From NCBI GenBank assembly GCA_025765615.1, contig JAIVFJ010000212.1, positions 1-64,000 of the forward strand: a stretch of DNA of 64,000 bases. The letters are read 5' to 3'. The notes under the pieces are model-generated. The model was not told where the DNA came from and made no database searches. It saw nothing but the letters and a program-made list of their open reading frames with translations. The DNA is from Zopfochytrium polystomum (lineage: Eukaryota > Chytridiomycota > Chytridiomycetes > Chytridiales > Chytridiaceae). Shown one piece after another: positions 44,325 to 55,279 of this stretch; position 1 is the first letter of the stretch; each line of letters opens with the position of its first letter. Position numbers and translations under genes: made by a program.

Positions 44325-47300
44325 GGCCTCTTCTGCAACTTGGTGGGGTACCTGGTCTTGAACTCGAGCAGAAGGTCTTGGCAGTGAGTGAGGTTTGACT
44401 CAGGCTCCCAGGTGTTGTCAGCATCTGAGTAACCTTTCCACTTAACAAGGAACTTGAGTGTTCTTCCAAACCACTTGGCATCCAAGATTTGTTCAACCTC
44501 AAATTCCTCTTCACCTTCTACCTCAACTGGAGGAGGAGGAGGAACAACTCTGCCTGGAATGGAATTGGCCACAAACTTCTCTAAAAGGCTGACATGGAAA
44601 ACTGGGTGGATCTTCATGGATGCAGGGAGATCCAGCTTGAAGGTGACTGGATTGATTTGCTCCAAGATCTTGAAAGGACCCAACTTGAGGTTGTCTAGCT
44701 TGGGACTTGGTCTTTTGGTCTGCAAGTTCTTCCTCAGAAGCCAAACTTGCTGACCCACAGCAAGGTCATGGTCCATTCTGTGAGTGTTGGCAAATCTTGA
44801 GGCATCTTCTTGGGCTTGCTTCAGGGTGGAGTCCAGGAAGGAGTTGATGATCTTGAGCTTATGTAAGTGTGAAGCCGCAGCAGGAGCTTGGACATTGGAT
44901 AGGGTCTCTTGTCCCAGAAGATCTCCTCTTGGATTGAAGCCATAGGTTGCAAAGAAAGGAGATAGCTGGGTGCTTGAGTGGAGAGAATTGTTGAGAGCAA
45001 ATTCTGCCAGTGGAAGGAGGGTGGGCCAATCATCCTGTTGATAGCTGACATAGCACCTCAAATACTGCTCCAGAGTCTGGTTTGTTCTTTCTGTTTGTCC
45101 ATCAGTCTGAGGGTGATAAGCAGTTGACAGTTGAGACTTGATTCCAAGGGCTGCTGTGAGTGCTTTCCAAAATTGAGATCTGAACTGTGGTCCTCTGTCA
45201 CTGACGATTGACTGAGGCAGCCCATGGAGCCTGAATATGTGCTGCAAAAACAGGTCTGCTGTTCCTTGTGCATCTATATTCTCAGTGCAGGGGATGAAAT
45301 GGGCCAACTTTGTCCTTCTGCAGATGACAACAAGGATAGAGTCAAATCCATGGGATGGGGGCAGTTTCACAATGAAGTCCATGGATATTGATGACCAAGG
45401 GCTGATGGCAATTGGGAGGGGCTCCAGAAGTCCATAGGGCTTGTGTCTGCTGGATTTGTTTCTTTGACAGGTTTCACAGCTGCTGACATAGTTCTTGATG
45501 TACTTCCTCATGCCTGGCCAGTAGAAGTCTCTGGAAACAAGCTCATATGTCTTGTGCTCTCCTGGGTGTCCAGCTGTTGCTGCATCATGCCTTGTCTTGA
45601 GTATCTCAAGTTTTTCCTCTTCTTGGCTGATTTGAATCTTGTGAGGCTTGGGGTCCTTGGAAATAGCATTGGCCCACACACTGTCAGGAAGCAATGAAAG
45701 GTGTGTCTTGGATGGTGGGGTGAAACCATCTCCCCCTTCAGGTGCAAGGTCTGTTCTTCTTGACAGGGCATCAGCCACAGTGTTAAGGTGGCCAGGAGAA
45801 TAGCACAGCTTAAAGTCATACTCAGAGAGCAGTTCAGCCCACCTGGCATGCCTCTGCTTGAGCAACCTCCTTGCCCTGAAGAAGGTGAGGTTCTTGTGAT
45901 CAGAATAGACAGAGATGCCTTTAGAACCAGCCAAGTAGTGTCTCCAGAATTTGAATGCTTCCACAATTGCAAGCAACTCCTTGTCATGGACTGTGTAGTT
46001 ACACTCAGCACTGTTCAGCTTCCTGGAGTAATATGCCACTGGATGCAGAGGAGCAGAGGGTTCCTGAGAGCTTGGCTGGGACAGAACAGCGCCAAGGGCA
46101 TAGTCTGAGGCATCAGTTTCCAAGGTGAAGGGAAGCAAGGGATCCACATGCTTAAGGAGTGGTGCACTTGTGGTTGCTGTCTTAAGAGCTAGCCAGGCTT
46201 GCTCTGCTGCTGGGGTCCATTCAAACTTGGTGGTCTTCTTGGTGAGATCAGTGAGAGGCTTGGCTATGGCAGAATAGTTGGCAATGAAGGTTCTGTAGAA
46301 GTTGCAAAATCCAAGGAAGCTTTGAACATCCTTGATGGAATTTGGAGCCTTCCATTCAAGAATAGTTTGGATCTTGTCTGGTGCCATGGAGATCCCTTTG
46401 TCAGACACAATGAACCCCAAAAACTCAATGGAGGTCTTGTGGAATTCACACTTCTCCAGCTTTGCATAGAGGTGATGCTGTCTGAGTCTCTCCAAGACAG
46501 TCTTGACATGTCCCATATGGCTTGCAGTGTCAGATGAAAATACCAGGATATCATCCAGGTAGACAATGACAAAAAGGTCCAGAATATCCCTGAAGATGTC
46601 ATTCATCATGCCTTGGAAAATAGCTGGAGCATTGGTAAGTCCAAAGGGCATAACCAAGTACTCAAAGTGACCGTATTTGCATCTGAAGGCAGTCTTCCAT
46701 TGATCCTGGGGCTTAATTCTGACCAAATTGTAGGCACCTCTGAGGTCAATCTTGGAAAATATCCTTGCATGGCTCAGTTTGTCCAGTAATTCAGAGATGA
46801 GAGGCAGTGGATAGCGGTTCTTGACTGTCATCTCATTGAGATCTCTGTAGTCCACACAGGGTCTCAGTCCCCCATCCTTCTTCTTGACAAAAAAGATGGG
46901 AGCTCCAGCTGGTGACTTGGAAGGTTGGATGAATCCCTTGTTCAGCATTTCTTCAATGTATTCTTGGAGGGCCTTGGCTTCTGGTGGAGAGAGGTGGTAC
47001 AGTGGCTTGAAAGGTGGGCTGCAAGTTTCATCCTTGAGTGGGATTTCACAGTCATAAGGCCTCTGAGCTGGTAGCAGGTCTGCCTTGGTCTTGGAAAACA
47101 CATCAGCATAAGGGAGATATTCTTTTGGTAGCTTGGATGCCAGCAAAAGGTCTGATGGGTCCAGGTTGTCGTGCTCCTCAGCAGTGGGGCTTGAATTCTT
47201 GACTGGGAACTGTGATTCTTGAATCTTTGACTGAGAGTTCTGTTCTTGGCAAAGACTGTGAGCTGTGGAACTTGAATCTTGAATGTGGACTGTGAACTGT

Positions 47301-47976
47301 GGTACTTGAATCTTTGGCTGTGGGTTCTGTGAACAAGAGTCATGGCCATGACTGTGAGCTCTATGAGCTCTACTTGAATCTTGACTGTGAACTGTGAACT
47401 GTGGAACTTGAGTCTTGGCTGGCTGTGAATCTTGAATCAAGGGCTTGAGAGCATGAGACTTGGGGGCTTGACTTGAGTTTTGGGTGACTGTTCCGATTGG
47501 TGGAGGTTGGACTTGACCAGTGACCCAATCAATGGCAGGGTTCTGGGCTTGCAGCCATGGTAATCCCAGGATGACAGAGAATGTGGGTGAGCCAAGATCC
47601 AATACTTCCAGATTGACCATGGATGGTGGAAAGTCTTGGATGTGGAGGTTTAGCTTGGTTTCATGGCTGATTTCCTTGAACAGAGCATGATTGGCAAAGT
47701 GGACCTTGAGGGGTGTGGATTTCTTGATCGTAGGAATGGCACAAGACTTGGCAAGGGTGGCATCAATGATGTTGCAGGATGATCCAGAGTCTATAAGGGC
47801 CTTGGTTGTGATGGTTGACTTGGGTGAGAGTTGAATCTTGACATCCATGGTGAGTTGGTGGGGCTTGGAATCTGAGGTGTTTGTGGTGCTGGTGGTGGTG
47901 ATGAAACAGGGGCAGCTTGGAGGAGGGTCCAGGGAATTGCCCCTCAGTGAGCCTGGACCTGGGAGTTTGGGTGCTT
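44309..47976 (-). CDS. Pol of element B: protease, RT, RNase H, integrase, chromodomain
   Basis: It is read as a Gag-Pol fusion by -1 frameshifting at 47,965-47,971. From an in-frame ATG at 48,028 the frame is 1,239 codons. Using that numbering, the protease DSG is at 80-82 and a repetitive Gln/Ser linker follows. The RT has the catalytic YLDD at 490-493 and a GYH-like FRCKYGHFEYLVMPFGL block. RNase H has the ETDASDYALGAVL motif and ends near VADALSR. The integrase has the HHCC finger and the D-D-E core (MDFIV, SDRGPQF, QTERTNQ), then a GPF motif. The chromodomain (about 1,173-1,230; EVEQILD, LVKWKGY, NTWEPE) would direct integration to marked chromatin. The last codons form the polypurine tract. 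Confidence 0.95.
47909..47971 (-). promoter_or_regulatory. -1 frameshift signal with predicted H-type pseudoknot, element B
   Basis: Slippery CCCAAAC is at 47,965-47,971. A 5-nt spacer is followed by stem 1, GGTCCAGG (47,952-47,959) with CCTGGACC (47,926-47,933). Stem 2 is GGGGCA in the loop (47,938-47,943) with TGCCCC (47,909-47,914). Connecting loops are 8, 4 and 11 nt. The heptamer lies in the gag frame as C CCA AAC, and the -1 frame continues as Pro-Lys-Leu into Pol. Confidence 0.88.
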
Positions 47977-48867
47977 CTTCCTTGGGCAGTCCTTGACAGC
48001 ATGCTCCTTGGAGCCACAGTAAAAACACAGTCCCTGCTGGGCCCTCCTTGTTTTCTCCTCTTGGCTCAGAGGACCCTTAGGAAGTGTCTCAACTGCATCC
48101 ACTTGCATGGGTTCAGGAACTGTAAGAGCTTGAGGAACTGGGGTAGGTCTTGATGTAGTTCCTACTTGTCTTTGCTTCAGCCTCTTGGAGTAGAGTCTGT
48201 TGTCAATCTTGATGGCAAGGAGAATGTACTCTTCCAAGGTCTCGGGGATGTGCAGAGACTGGGAGAGCATGTCTTGGATAGACTCATGGAGACCATCATG
48301 GTACAGCTCCATCAGAGCTGCATCATTGTATCCAGAGTCTCTGGCTAGTTGCTTGAATTGGTTGGTGTAGGCCACACAAGATTGCTTTCCTTGCTTGATA
48401 TGCTTGAGCTTGGATCTTGCTGTCCAAGATGCGTAGGGGTCACCAAAGGTAGCTTCCAGCCCCTCCCAGAGCTCTTGCAGGGTGGTGGGTGTGCTTGGGA
48501 GAGATCTGTACCATGATTGAGCTTGACCAGACAGGAGGGTGCTTGTGAAAAGAACCTTGACTTGCTCACTGGGAAATCTTGAAGGTTGGAGAAGGATGAC
48601 ATTCTCCACAGTGGCCATGAAGTTCCTAAGGTCTTTGGCCAGCCCAGTGAACTTGTCAGGGCTGGGAACCTTGGGCTCTCTTGCTTGGTTGGCTTGAGGC
48701 AGGGGAAGAGCTTGATGTTCTTGTTGGTGAAGTTGTTGTTGAAGCTGGTGCTGCTGGTGAAGGACTTGTTGTTGAAGTTGGTGTGTCTGTCTTGAAAGGG
48801 CTTGTAATTGGTCCATCAAGGCTTGGAAGGCAGTTGCATCAGGGAAGGTGTTGTTTGGGTCAGACAT
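47944..48867 (-). CDS. Gag of element B
   Basis: It is 307 aa with a Gln-rich N-terminal segment, a gag core and a CCHC knuckle (CFYCGSKEHAVKDC). The protein appears the same as Gag of element A. The start is the first ATG after the leader. The stop TGA lies within the loop of the frameshift-stimulating stem. Confidence 0.95.
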   Translation of the reverse strand: MSDPNNTFPDATAFQALMDQLQALSRQTHQLQQQVLHQQHQLQQQLHQQEHQALPLPQANQAREPKVPSPDKFTGLAKDLRNFMATVENVILLQPSRFPSEQVKVLFTSTLLSGQAQSWYRSLPSTPTTLQELWEGLEATFGDPYASWTARSKLKHIKQGKQSCVAYTNQFKQLARDSGYNDAALMELYHDGLHESIQDMLSQSLHIPETLEEYILLAIKIDNRLYSKRLKQRQVGTTSRPTPVPQALTVPEPMQVDAVETLPKGPLSQEEKTRRAQQGLCFYCGSKEHAVKDCPRKKHPNSQVQAH

Positions 48868-48894
48868 GATGGCAGAGAGTAGTGGGAGAGGGTG

Positions 48895-48905
48895 AAGTGA
48901 ATTAT
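48895..48905 (-). promoter_or_regulatory. Primer-binding site of element B
   Basis: Sense ATAATTCACTT, two nucleotides from the LTR as in A. The matching primer segment in this element's own 5' LTR (48,978-48,988) carries one mismatch (plus strand G at 48,985), whereas the 3' LTR copy still matches. Confidence 0.8.
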
Positions 48906-49015
48906 GATGTCAGGAACAGGGCAGGACAGGACAAGGCAGACAAGGAACTGAGAGGAGTGATGATTGTATTGGAAACAATAATTCGCTTGAGGGATGGGAC
49001 AGGTCCCCCATCCCC

Positions 49016-49023
49016 CTTTTATA
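49016..49023 (-). promoter_or_regulatory. TATA box of element B
   Basis: Sense TATAAAAG, same context as in A. Confidence 0.85.
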
Positions 49024-49133
49024 CCTTTTGAGAGTGTTCCTTGTCAAGACTCCAAGAAAGTTCCAGAAAGAGCAATTAGTAATACAATGATACCAATGAT
49101 ACCAATGACAACAAGACAAGTCAGGAAAGCAAA

Positions 49134-49248
49134 GAAGGTTCCAGAAGGTTCCACAAGGTTCCATGAAGGAATGTTCTAGAAGGTTCCAGAAGGTTCCAGA
49201 AGGTTCCATGAAGGAATGTTCTAGAAGGTTCCAGAGGTTTCCAGAGGG
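49134..49248 (-). promoter_or_regulatory. Heat-shock-element array in the U3 of element B
   Basis: It has the same 4 + 8 + 4 arrangement of alternating GAA and TTC units at 5-bp pitch as in element A, with no change in the array by eye. It lies upstream of the TATA box in the direction of transcription. Confidence 0.85.
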
Positions 49249-49260
49249 TGATTCATAACA

Positions 49261-49660
49261 GGAATGTGCGGTTTGAGGAGACTCTCACTGGTCACCTGAC
49301 TGATTCTACCTCGAAAGCTACTGTTTCCTCACACTCACGCCAACGGCGTCGCACCAATACTGGATCTGATTTGGATGATGATGATGTCCCTCTCACTGGC
49401 GAGGGGGGAGCACCAGCTGCTGACACTGCCAGTGAGAGTAAGAGTGAAAGTGATACAGACTCAGAAGCGTGGGAAAATGCGGCAACAAGTCCACAGCCAG
49501 GCTCGCCAGTGTGCGTGCCGTCAACAGAACAGCCAAGCACCCCTGTGAGTCAGCCATCACCACCTCACTCACCACAGGAGCGCCGTAGCGAGCGCATACA
49601 GATGCAACAAGACTGTGAGCGTACTCAGTGAGAACAAGCAGTATGTGATTTCCTGGAACG
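49261..49660 (+). pseudogene. Old copia pol fragment, right of element B
   Basis: The frame resumes with NVRFEE, the continuation of the copia integrase C-terminal module interrupted at 43,955. An acidic, Ser/Asp/Pro-rich linker follows (GSDLDDDDVPLTGEG, SQPSPPHSPQERRSERI), as between integrase and RT in copia elements. It ends at a stop near 49,631. The first five bases are the right target duplication of element B. Confidence 0.75.
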
Positions 49661-49830
49661 CAAGAAGAAGTGTGGGAAAATGCGACAACAAGTCCACAGC
49701 CAAGAAACCTTGCGAGTCAGCCATCACCACGGGAGTGCCGTAGCTAGCGTATACAGATGCAACAAGACCGTTAGCATACTCAGCGAGAACAAGCAGTACG
49801 TGAGATCCTGGAATGCAAGAAGGGAAAGAA
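49469..49830. repeat. Imperfect tandem duplication within the copia remnant
   Basis: The string GTGGGAAAATGCG...CAACAAGTCCACAGCC begins at about 49,469 and again at about 49,671. Each unit continues through ACAGATGCAACAAGA to GAACAAGCAGTA and TCCTGGAA. The second unit lacks about 45 bp, so the copies are about 205 and 160 bp long. Confidence 0.7.
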
Positions 49831-50340
49831 TCTCACCCGCTCCCGCGATCCGTCGCTCCCGAGATCACGACAACAATTCCAACACATTTTTACTCAAAAT
49901 CCTTTTCGATATTATTCTATGATGCCTTCCTTGATTGGTGGGGGGGGAGTTGGGAGAAAGCCTTAATGTTTTTAAAATGATAGAAGGTCTCGCGGGACGG
50001 GTCGCGAGAGAGACAGAGAGCAAGCGCCGAGTGCGAGAAAGTGAGAGAGAGACAGAATGTTGTTTTGTGTATGCATGTGAAAATGTGAGAGATGCCGCGG
50101 GAAGGGAAGGAGGCTACACGCCCCGTGTCATCCCCCGTGGGGGTGGGAATAATCTTAATGCGGGGAGGGCTAGGATGATGAGGAGGGATAGCACTGCAAT
50201 GAGTGAGTTTTACTACAGATTGAACAGAGCGAAAAAAATGTTTAAAAAAAAACTGAATGAATGAAAAATGAGGGCAGCCGCAACCGCGCGGGGTGGGGGC
50301 GTGCCACAAGAACGAGCCCCACCCGAGAACACAGGGTGAT

Positions 50341-53338
50341 TCACTCAATCTCCTTGAACAGCTCGTCGATGGCGCGCTGCAGCTGCCTCACGTCGTTGAC
50401 GGCCGCGTCGTTGGGGTCGTTCGCGGCCACGGACGCGGACGCGGACGCGGGTGCCGGTGGTGCCGGCGGCGGCGGGGGCGGCGGGGGCGGCGCGGGAGGA
50501 GCGGCCTTTGCGTGTTGCGGCGCGGACGGCGGGGCGGCGGCGGCGGCGGCAGCGGCGGAGAGGGGTGCGTCGTCGTCGGCGGCTACGTCATCGGCGTTCT
50601 GGCCTTCCTGGCCGTTATCGTCGCTATCGTTGTCGAAGTCGTCGCGATCTTCTTCCTCCTGGATGGGCGGGGCGGACGCGACGGGCCTCGCCGCCGTCGC
50701 CGACGCGTGGTGCTGGAGCGCGGCGGGGGACGGGTGGAGGACGGGTGCTGGGGCCGCCGCCTGCGTCGACGGCGGGGGTGCGGCGGCGGGCGGGGCCGGG
50801 TGGCGGTCGGAAGCGGCAGTTGGGCGGCGGGGAGGCGGCGGGGCGGGGGGGTGGGAGGTCGGGGGCCGCGGGGGGTGGGATGACGCTGTGTTTGGTTTTT
50901 TTTTTTGGGGGGGGGGGATTGTGTGTGTGTGAGTTTGATTTGGAGTGGGACGCGCGCTGCTATTTTTTTTTAACCGTTTGAGGCGTGGGAGCGCAGTGAT
51001 GCGGCGTCGTCGTGGCGGTGCTGGGGGCGAGACAGCGTTGGGAACTCTGGCGGCGGGGCGGCCGCGGCGACGATTGGGTGCGGGTGGAAAGCGGTGGGCG
51101 GCGGTGGCGCGTCGTGGTGGTCGAATTCGCTTTGCCAGTCTGCCCCGTCGTCGTTACGGAGAGAGGGGGCGTGCTCGGCCTTGGGTTGTCCGTCAACGAC
51201 GGTGCTTGGGTGCAGGATGGTGATGGGTATTTCGACGGAAACACTGGGACTGTGTTATTGTTTTAATTTGGATTTAGTCGCTGACTGCGCGGGGTATGGA
51301 AATAAACGATGGGGGGCCAACAAGGGCAGCTGGCACCGACCGCTTTTGAGGAAACGCGGTGACCTGAACAACGTATGAGACCTCGATCAGAGTGGCGTTT
51401 TGGATAGAGCGTGAATGGATCTGCACTCGGTAAAATTCAACGATTAGACGACGGACGCAGCAGCCCTCATCTCGCTCTCTCTGTGTACTCACCGGAACAA
51501 CCAGCTCCGCCATCACTGTCCGCGTCTCGTCCTGCCTGACGCCGGCCCACAGCGCCTTCTGCTTGAGCGCCAGCCCGCCCTTTGCAGCGAGCAGCTCCTC
51601 GTCGTCCCCTCGAGTTTTCTGGAGCGCGACCGAAGCGCCGTAGGACGACGACGAGGATTTTCGAGGGACGACGTAAGTCCGCTCGGACACGGTGGTGCGC
51701 GAAAAGTGAGCGGCGACGCGCGCGTTGGTGGCCTTGTCCACGGTGAAAGACTTGAGCCTCCGGACGAGCGAGACCGTGAGCGATTTCACCTGCAACAAAA
51801 GAGGTAGCGCAGCGTTAAGTTTTTTATCGCTCAATCCGGCCGGTCGCGTTTCCTTAGGGGAAAGAAAGAAAGAAAGAAAAAGAAAACACAACAACCCCCC
51901 AGTTCCCACAAACCTTTTTCTTCGACTCGTTCTCGACCGCGACCTCGACATACCCAATCGACCCCGCCACCCACACATTCGCCGCCGCCTCCTCCTCCTC
52001 CGCCACCACCCCGCACCCGCCGTCCCCAATCCTCCTCAGCACCTGACACTCTGCCCGCAGCACGACCCTCCCGTCCCCCGCGTCTCCACCACCGCCAGCC
52101 TCCGCCCTCCTCCTCCTCGCACTCCCGCCGCCGCCCATCTTCCACCACCACTTCGGCACGTCGGCGACAGCGGTGGCCGCCAGCCTCTGCCCGGGGTTGC
52201 GGACGTACCCGCCGCCGAGTCCCGCGGCGAGGGCGGCGCGGTCGAGCCCTTGGACGGCGACGGGGAGCTCGAGGAAGGCGACGCATGCGGCGGGGTTGTT
52301 GACGCCGCGTTTCCATTCGACGGAGGCGGCGAGGAGGTAGCGAACGCCGCCAACGGCGGGGAACCACGCGGAGGACGGGAGGAGGAGGGCGGAAGCGGTG
52401 GCGGAGGCGGGTTGCGGTGAGGCGGGCGGCGGGACGCGAAAGTCGTAGCGGTGGACGCCGGCGCGGGAGGGCCACATGCCGTGCTCGTCGTGGGGGCCGC
52501 CGGTCACGGCGGCGGTGGGCGGGTGGCGGTGAGTTTGCAGGGCAACGGTGTTGGCGAGGAAGGGGTGGCGGGTGTGGGTTTTTGGGGTCGCGATTCCGGT
52601 TTCTTAATGGGTGTGTGAGAGAGTGTGTACGTGTTAGGTGTTCCCGTTGGGGGAAGAAAAAAAAAAAGAAACAACAAAAAAAGGGCAGAACCGTTCGAAC
52701 GCACCTTCGATCCCAAACAGGTGGACCTGGATCTTGCCAATCTTGAGGTGGGTCGCGTTGGTGCAATGGATCTCGAGGCGGCCGGTCAGCGGCTCGGAGG
52801 TGACGTGGGTGCCGCGGTCGCACGAGAGCTTTAGCGACAGGCCGGCGACGCGGGAGCGCAAGTCCTTTTGCGGCATGGTCAGGGGCCAGAGGGCTTCGTC
52901 GACGGGGCTAGCGGGGATGATGGACGGCACGTGTTCTAGGGGTGCTGGCGCGGCGGCGGCGGGTGCGGCGGTTTGGACGACGGGGTTGTGGAGGGAGGCC
53001 GCGGCGGCGGCGCTGTGGATGGAGGCGCGCGAGGCGTGCAGGTCGTGGAGGGAGGCCGGGCGGTCGGCGTGGTGGAGCGACGTCGCGGAGGCGGAGGCGA
53101 GGGTCTGGCTGCTGGTGATCGCGAGGGCCATGGACGCCGCCTTCTGGTCTGCCGGGGACGACGACGACGACGACGACGTCGACGCGTGCTTGCCGGAGGA
53201 GGGGCTGCGACGCGATGTCGCCGACGCGATCTGGTTCCGCCGGGCGGTGCCGGCGGTAGGCTTGAGCGCGTCGTTGGTAGGACTCGCCGCCGCCGCCGCG
53301 AGCGGGTTCTCGGTCCACGCGACGACGCCGGTGCTCAT
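50341..53338 (-). CDS. Alpha-arrestin (arrestin-domain protein)
   Basis: Six exons are inferred: 52,705-53,338, 51,914-52,602, 51,493-51,789, 51,356-51,420, 50,975-51,243 and 50,341-50,885. All phases agree, giving 832 aa. After an Ala/Ser-rich N-terminus, the arrestin N-domain begins near residue 170 (LSLKLSCDRG, TGRLEIHC, KIQVHLFGIEG). It continues with HRYDFRVPPP and GGVRYLLAASVEW. The C-domain shows VKSLTVSLVRRL, TLIEVSYVVQV and, across an intron, VSVEIPITIL. The tail is Pro/Ala-rich and ends in a short helix (QLQRAIDELFKEIE). Alpha-arrestins are adaptors that bring ubiquitin ligases to membrane transporters and receptors. No PPxY motif was seen, so how it would recruit a ligase is open. 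The fourth-intron donor (GTTTCC) is non-ideal but required by the domain. Confidence 0.85.
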
Positions 53339-53701
53339 TCTGTGAAGGGGGGAGGGGGAGTGAGCGTGTTTACCAACGAGATTGATACGAGTTATCGTAC
53401 TTGTCGAGAAAATAAATACCTTGTATCTTTTGCCGGTAGAAAAATTGTCGGCAACTCTCCAGAAGAAACATTTAGCAGTTCAATCAAGCCAAAAAGAAAA
53501 AGAAAAAAAAAGAAAAAAAGAAGGAAGCAGGCACTTTCATGGTCCATTCTTCATTGTTCATAAAGGAAAACTTGCTCCATTCTTCGTATAAGAACAACTT
53601 GGCCCTTTCCTTCCTTCCTACCCGCGCCGACGAAGCGAATCGCCCGCGACAGTCACTTTCACGGCACCCAGGATGCAGAGAGAGAGACTGAGTCGAGAGC
53701 C

Positions 53702-54815
53702 TCAATCGTCGTCCTCCTCCAAATGCACACGCGCGGGATCAAGAAGCGCTGCGCCATTCAAGTGTCCGCCCGTCGCCGCCGAGTCGCCATTGGAGCCGTA
53801 TCCCGACGGGGCGGCAACGGGCTCCCGGGAAAAGACGAGGCTCTGCCGCGAGACTCTGCGGGCCTGCTCGGGGCTGTGGGTGATCCACAGGCACGTTCTG
53901 GTCGTGAGAGTCTTTTCCACCAGAAGCGTTGTTTCGGGGTCCAGCGCGCTTGTCGGTTCTGTCGGTGGAAGGAAGTGGTGTGCGTAAGCCAAGTTGTTTG
54001 CGTGAAACTGGAAGACTCACCATCCAGGAGCAGGACATCGGGGTCCCGAGAGACGGCGATTGCAAGGGCAACGCGCTGAATCTCTCCACCCGAAAGTTGG
54101 TTCCACGGCTTGAACCAGACGTCGGTGGGAAGGTTCCAAGCGGCCCCGATATCGATCTGCGTTTTGTTTTTTCAAGTTTTTTTGAAGTTCAGAAGTCATT
54201 GAGGAAGAAGCGACAGCCCCTTTGAAACCTCCACACACCGGATTGGGCAGCGACGCAAACTCTGGCCTCGCCTTTTGCGCCGCAAAGCCGTTGAGGGTGT
54301 CGATAAAGTCTCTCGGCGAACCGGGCAGGGTAGGCGGCCGCTGCGGCACGTACAGGATCCGCGATCGCCAGGCGGGGATGCCCCATTCCTGCGGCGACTT
54401 GCCGTCCAGTGTGATGGTGGCGCCCGCCTGGTACGGCACGAGCTGCGCGATGCACTTTAGGAGAGTCGTTTTGCCGGTTCCTATTTTTTTTAGGTTTCTC
54501 TTTGATTCAGCAAGGAGGAGTTGGGACGAGGGGAAGGAGGCGGACGATGCGGGAAAGAACTCTCTGCTCTCGCTCACCAGATGGGCCCTTGATGGTGAGG
54601 ACGGTGGGATCGAGCTTGTGAATGGGGAGAGAGAAGGTGACGTCTTCAAACAGCAGCCGCGTCGTCGAAGGCGCGATGGCGGTGGTGGTAGTGGTAGTGG
54701 AGGTGGTGCTGGCATGAGCGTCGGGGGCTCGGTCGAGCGAGACGGAGAGGCCTCGCACCTGAAGGACGTGGGGCTGGGCGGCAGCCGCCGCCACGGGCGA
54801 CAAGGAAGAAGGCAT
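53702..54815 (-). CDS. Soluble ABC-transporter ATPase, FetA/STAR1-like
   Basis: Four exons (54,578-54,815, 54,239-54,480, 54,021-54,156, 53,702-53,958) give 290 aa with consistent phases. Walker A GPSGTGKTT is at 77-85 and is cut by a phase-1 intron. The signature LSGGE is at 181-185, Walker B VLLLDEP at 201-207, the D-loop SALD follows and the H-loop His is at 233. There is no membrane segment, so it must pair with a separate permease. The compact single-domain form with a Thr-rich insert before Walker A resembles bacterial FetA and plant STAR1, whose partners are UPF0014 permeases. That assignment is by form only. No such permease lies in the window. Confidence 0.85.
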
Positions 54816-55279
54816 TGATCGCTTTGGGTTTCTGGAAATTCCACGGTGGAGACTGAGGAGCAGGAGAACGGCGGCCGCACAGACAGACTAATAGGCAGGT
54901 AATAGGCCGGCAGACAGACAGACAGACACCAATGCCCTTACAGTCAGCAGCCAATCCTGGCCCTCTTACCTAATAACCCTATCCTGAACACACAATATCC
55001 TGCAAGCTTTACTTTTTGGATTCAGGTTTCAACCTTGGTTTAACCCGAGATTTCTCTAACCGCTATCCTAACCGGCATATAGTCAGAAAATTTCGCTATT
55101 GTCCTGAGCAGGAAAATCCTAGTTTGGGCTAGGGTTGCGGGTTTAACCAGGGAACTACCAGAGCTTACTAACAGCGGCAAACACCAGTCGGGCAAAAGGT
55201 GAATTCGAATTTGACATAAATAAATTGTTATAGCTTAGACTTTGACGTAGTGTACAGGGGTATGTAAGGTAGAGCGAAG
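54816..55279. other. Divergent promoter side of the ABC gene, then repeat flank
   Basis: No gene was found. A TAGGC/CAGACAGACAGACAG run lies at 54,890-54,927. The stretch 54,960-55,200 is AT-moderate with no coherent frame. Confidence 0.45.

Larger units (their letters stand above)
43956..49260 (-). mobile_element. Chromovirus B: full-length autonomous Ty3/gypsy element
   Basis: The element is 5,305 bp on the minus strand, with 353-bp LTRs at 43,956-44,308 (3') and 48,908-49,260 (5') and a GGAAT duplication. Gag and Pol are both open, with every enzyme motif in place. The LTRs differ at two positions by eye (plus strand A/G near 44,133 and 48,985), so insertion is young but slightly older than that of A. 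It sits inside an old copia integrase. Self-priming, -1 frameshifting and a C-terminal chromodomain place it with Tf1/sushi-like chromoviruses; this affiliation is inferred from architecture. Confidence 0.95.
48908..49260 (-). repeat. 5' LTR of chromovirus B (promoter LTR)
   Basis: 353 bp, TG...CA. Compared with A it lacks the TATA-proximal GAATGTTC dimer (now GAGTGTTC) but keeps a trimeric GAAAGTTCCAGAA and the full distal array. Confidence 0.95.

Noticed and set aside
54960..55200. AACCCTA-like words suggesting a telomeric relic
   Set aside because: Only isolated TAACCCTA-type words, no tandem array.
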